NCBI RefSeq assembly: GCF_004570865.1
Contig: NZ_SPQS01000003.1
Coordinates: forward strand, 186,001-250,000
Length of the DNA stretch: 64,000 nucleotides
Source: Bradyrhizobium frederickii
GTDB lineage: Bacteria > Pseudomonadota > Alphaproteobacteria > Rhizobiales > Xanthobacteraceae
Reading direction: 5' to 3'
The notes under the pieces were generated by a model. That model saw only the letters and a list, made by a program, of their open reading frames with translations, was not told the origin of the DNA and did not search any database. Position numbers and translations under genes: made by a program. The first letter of the stretch is position 1, and each line of letters opens with the position of its first letter. Below are positions 61,125-64,000 of the stretch, piece by piece.

Positions 61125-62051
61125 ATGACGGTTCTCTACAAGGCCAACATGGTGCGCGGCGCCGAATGGGCGCGTTTGTTCGCGGAGCGCGCGCCGCGTC
61201 TGCCGTTCCGGCTCTGGCCCGATATCGGCGATCCCGCCGCGGTGCGCTATCTGGTGGCCTGGGTGCCGCCGGACGATATCGCGGCGACCTTTCCGAACCT
61301 GGAGCTCGTCTTCTCGGTCGGCGCGGGCGTCGACCAGTTCGATACAACGAAAGTGCCGGCGCACATTCCGCTGGTCCGCATGCTGGAGCCCGGCATCGCC
61401 GAGACCATGGTCGAATATGTCACCATGGCCGTGCTGGCCCTGCATCGCGACCTCCTGCATTTCATCAGCCAGCAGAAGGAGCGGGTCTGGCGCGAGATCC
61501 GGATCACGCCGGCCAGGCGCCGGCGCGTCGGCGTGATGGGGCTCGGCCAGCTCGGGCAGGCCGTGCTCGATCGCCTCAAGGCATTCGGCTTCCCGCTATC
61601 GGGCTGGAACCGCTCGCCGCGCGAGATCGAAGGCGTGACTTGCTACGCGGGCGCAGAAGCGCTGCCCGAATTTCTTGCGCAAGCCGACATTCTCATCTGC
61701 CTGTTGCCTCTCACCGACGAGACGCGCGGCATCCTGAACGCGGATCTGTTCGCGCGCTTGCCGCGCGGGGCGGGGCTCGTCAATGTCGGCCGCGGTCCGC
61801 ATCTCGTCGAGGCTGATTTCCTTGCGGCGCTCGACAGCGGTGCGTTGTCAGCTGCGGTGCTCGACGTCACCGATCCCGAGCCGCTTCCGCCAGGCCATCC
61901 GTTCTGGAGCCATCCGCGCATTCTGCTGACGCCGCACAATGCCAGCATGACGACGCCGGATACCGCGGTCGATTTCGTGCTCGACGTCATCGCCCGCCAC
62001 CGCCGCAGCGAAAAGCTGCCGGGGCTCGTTGACCGCACGCGTGGATATTGA
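61125..62051 (+). CDS. glyoxylate/hydroxypyruvate reductase A-type dehydrogenase
   Basis: 308-residue D-2-hydroxyacid dehydrogenase of the GhrA type. The coenzyme motif is VGVMGLGQLGQAVLDRLKAF. The catalytic Arg is in VNVGRGPHLVEADF, Glu in DVTDPEPLPPGHPFW and His in LLTPHNASMTTPDT. It reduces glyoxylate or hydroxypyruvate with NAD(P)H. It starts 13 bp after the oxidase gene, which suggests it removes that enzyme's oxoacid product. Confidence 0.92.
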   Translation: MTVLYKANMVRGAEWARLFAERAPRLPFRLWPDIGDPAAVRYLVAWVPPDDIAATFPNLELVFSVGAGVDQFDTTKVPAHIPLVRMLEPGIAETMVEYVTMAVLALHRDLLHFISQQKERVWREIRITPARRRRVGVMGLGQLGQAVLDRLKAFGFPLSGWNRSPREIEGVTCYAGAEALPEFLAQADILICLLPLTDETRGILNADLFARLPRGAGLVNVGRGPHLVEADFLAALDSGALSAAVLDVTDPEPLPPGHPFWSHPRILLTPHNASMTTPDTAVDFVLDVIARHRRSEKLPGLVDRTRGY

Positions 62052-62090
62052 GGTGATGATGGGAACGTCGGTGCAGCCACGAGCGCAGTT

Positions 62091-62244
62091 TACCTCTCCC
62101 GCTCTTGTCCGCCGAAGCCTTGGCGAAGGCGGATGCGGGAGAGGTCGGCGCGTAGCGCCGGGTGAGGGTTCTCTCCTCTTGGGGGTTCTCGATTGTGGAG
62201 ACACCCTCTCCCCAACCCTCCCCCGCAAGCGGGGGAGGGAGCGC
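62091..62244. repeat. dispersed inverted repeat with internal palindrome inside the operon gap
   Basis: TACCTCTCCCGCTCTTGTCC, an internal palindrome TCCGCCGAAGCCTTGGCGAA GGCGGA written in two parts (about 62108-62133), GCGGGAGAGGT, then CCCTCTCCCCAACCCTCCCC with CGCAAGCGGGGGAGGGAG. It fills the 225-bp space between the reductase gene and the ATPase gene. Confidence 0.75.
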
Positions 62245-62276
62245 ACCGTCTGCGCGGCATGTGCAGGGGGCTTTGC

Positions 62277-64000
<1,724 letters not shown>

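Noticed and set aside
56054..61126. Long minus-strand open frames opposite the binding-protein, permease and oxidase genes
   Set aside because: Composition is that of antisense shadows, and the plus strand has good motifs and ribosome-binding sites throughout.

Overview
The window is a high-GC alphaproteobacterial chromosome segment, almost certainly Bradyrhizobium or a close relative. The clearest marker is the enolase-superfamily protein at 37436-38605, which I recognise as very close to the D-tartrate dehydratase of Bradyrhizobium japonicum, with the same catalytic residue numbers. Other pointers are a bifunctional transaldolase/glucose-6-phosphate isomerase fusion, an EcfG-type general stress promoter, a pqqABCDE cluster and several families of dispersed palindromic intergenic repeats. 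I saw no rRNA, tRNA, CRISPR array, insertion sequence or prophage.

Region 1 (1-18.8 kb) is central carbon and storage-sugar metabolism plus stress. A truncated GlgE-like maltosyltransferase (minus) diverges from malQ and a GH15 glycosidase. A tightly packed minus-strand operon follows: tal-pgi fusion, gnd, zwf, pgl, gntK and a Cof-type HAD phosphatase, together the oxidative pentose phosphate and gluconate entry route. Then come a small membrane protein and the prkA-yeaH-spoVR stress operon, preceded by a good GGAAC-N17-CGTT promoter.

Region 2 (19-29 kb) holds an ArsR/SRPBCC/DUF1801 operon with two palindromic operators, a DsrE-like exported protein, and a secreted-protein gene split by an in-frame TAG. 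It also has a membrane adenylate cyclase fused to a SUMF1-like extracytoplasmic domain followed by a DUF4399 protein, and a three-gene 2-oxoacid:ferredoxin oxidoreductase system with its own GltD-like flavoprotein.

Region 3 (29-45 kb) holds pqqABCDE with a translationally coupled S33 peptidase, an amidase-glutathione peroxidase-DUF3297 operon, tarD, malonyl-CoA decarboxylase, an AraC/MFS divergent pair and a CPA2 antiporter with two universal-stress-like domains.

Region 4 (45-64 kb) holds an RND efflux pump with its lipoprotein adaptor, an orphan solute-binding protein, a secreted protein of unknown function, and a flavin monooxygenase-cupin pair facing an AraC regulator. The last part is a probable catabolic operon: a Tat-exported oligopeptide-type binding protein, two permeases, a DAO-family oxidase, a GhrA-type 2-oxoacid reductase and a double ATPase that runs off the end, facing an XRE-cupin regulator.

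The strongest leads are a GlgE paralogue that has lost its acid/base Glu and the nearby Arg (probable pseudoenzyme), the cyclase-SUMF1 fusion, the S33 peptidase coupled to pqqE, the self-contained KorAB-GltD operon, the binding protein/oxidase/reductase operon at the right end, and the nonsense-interrupted gene at 21.2-21.8 kb. Starts were chosen by eye from ribosome-binding sites and family length; no database search was possible.
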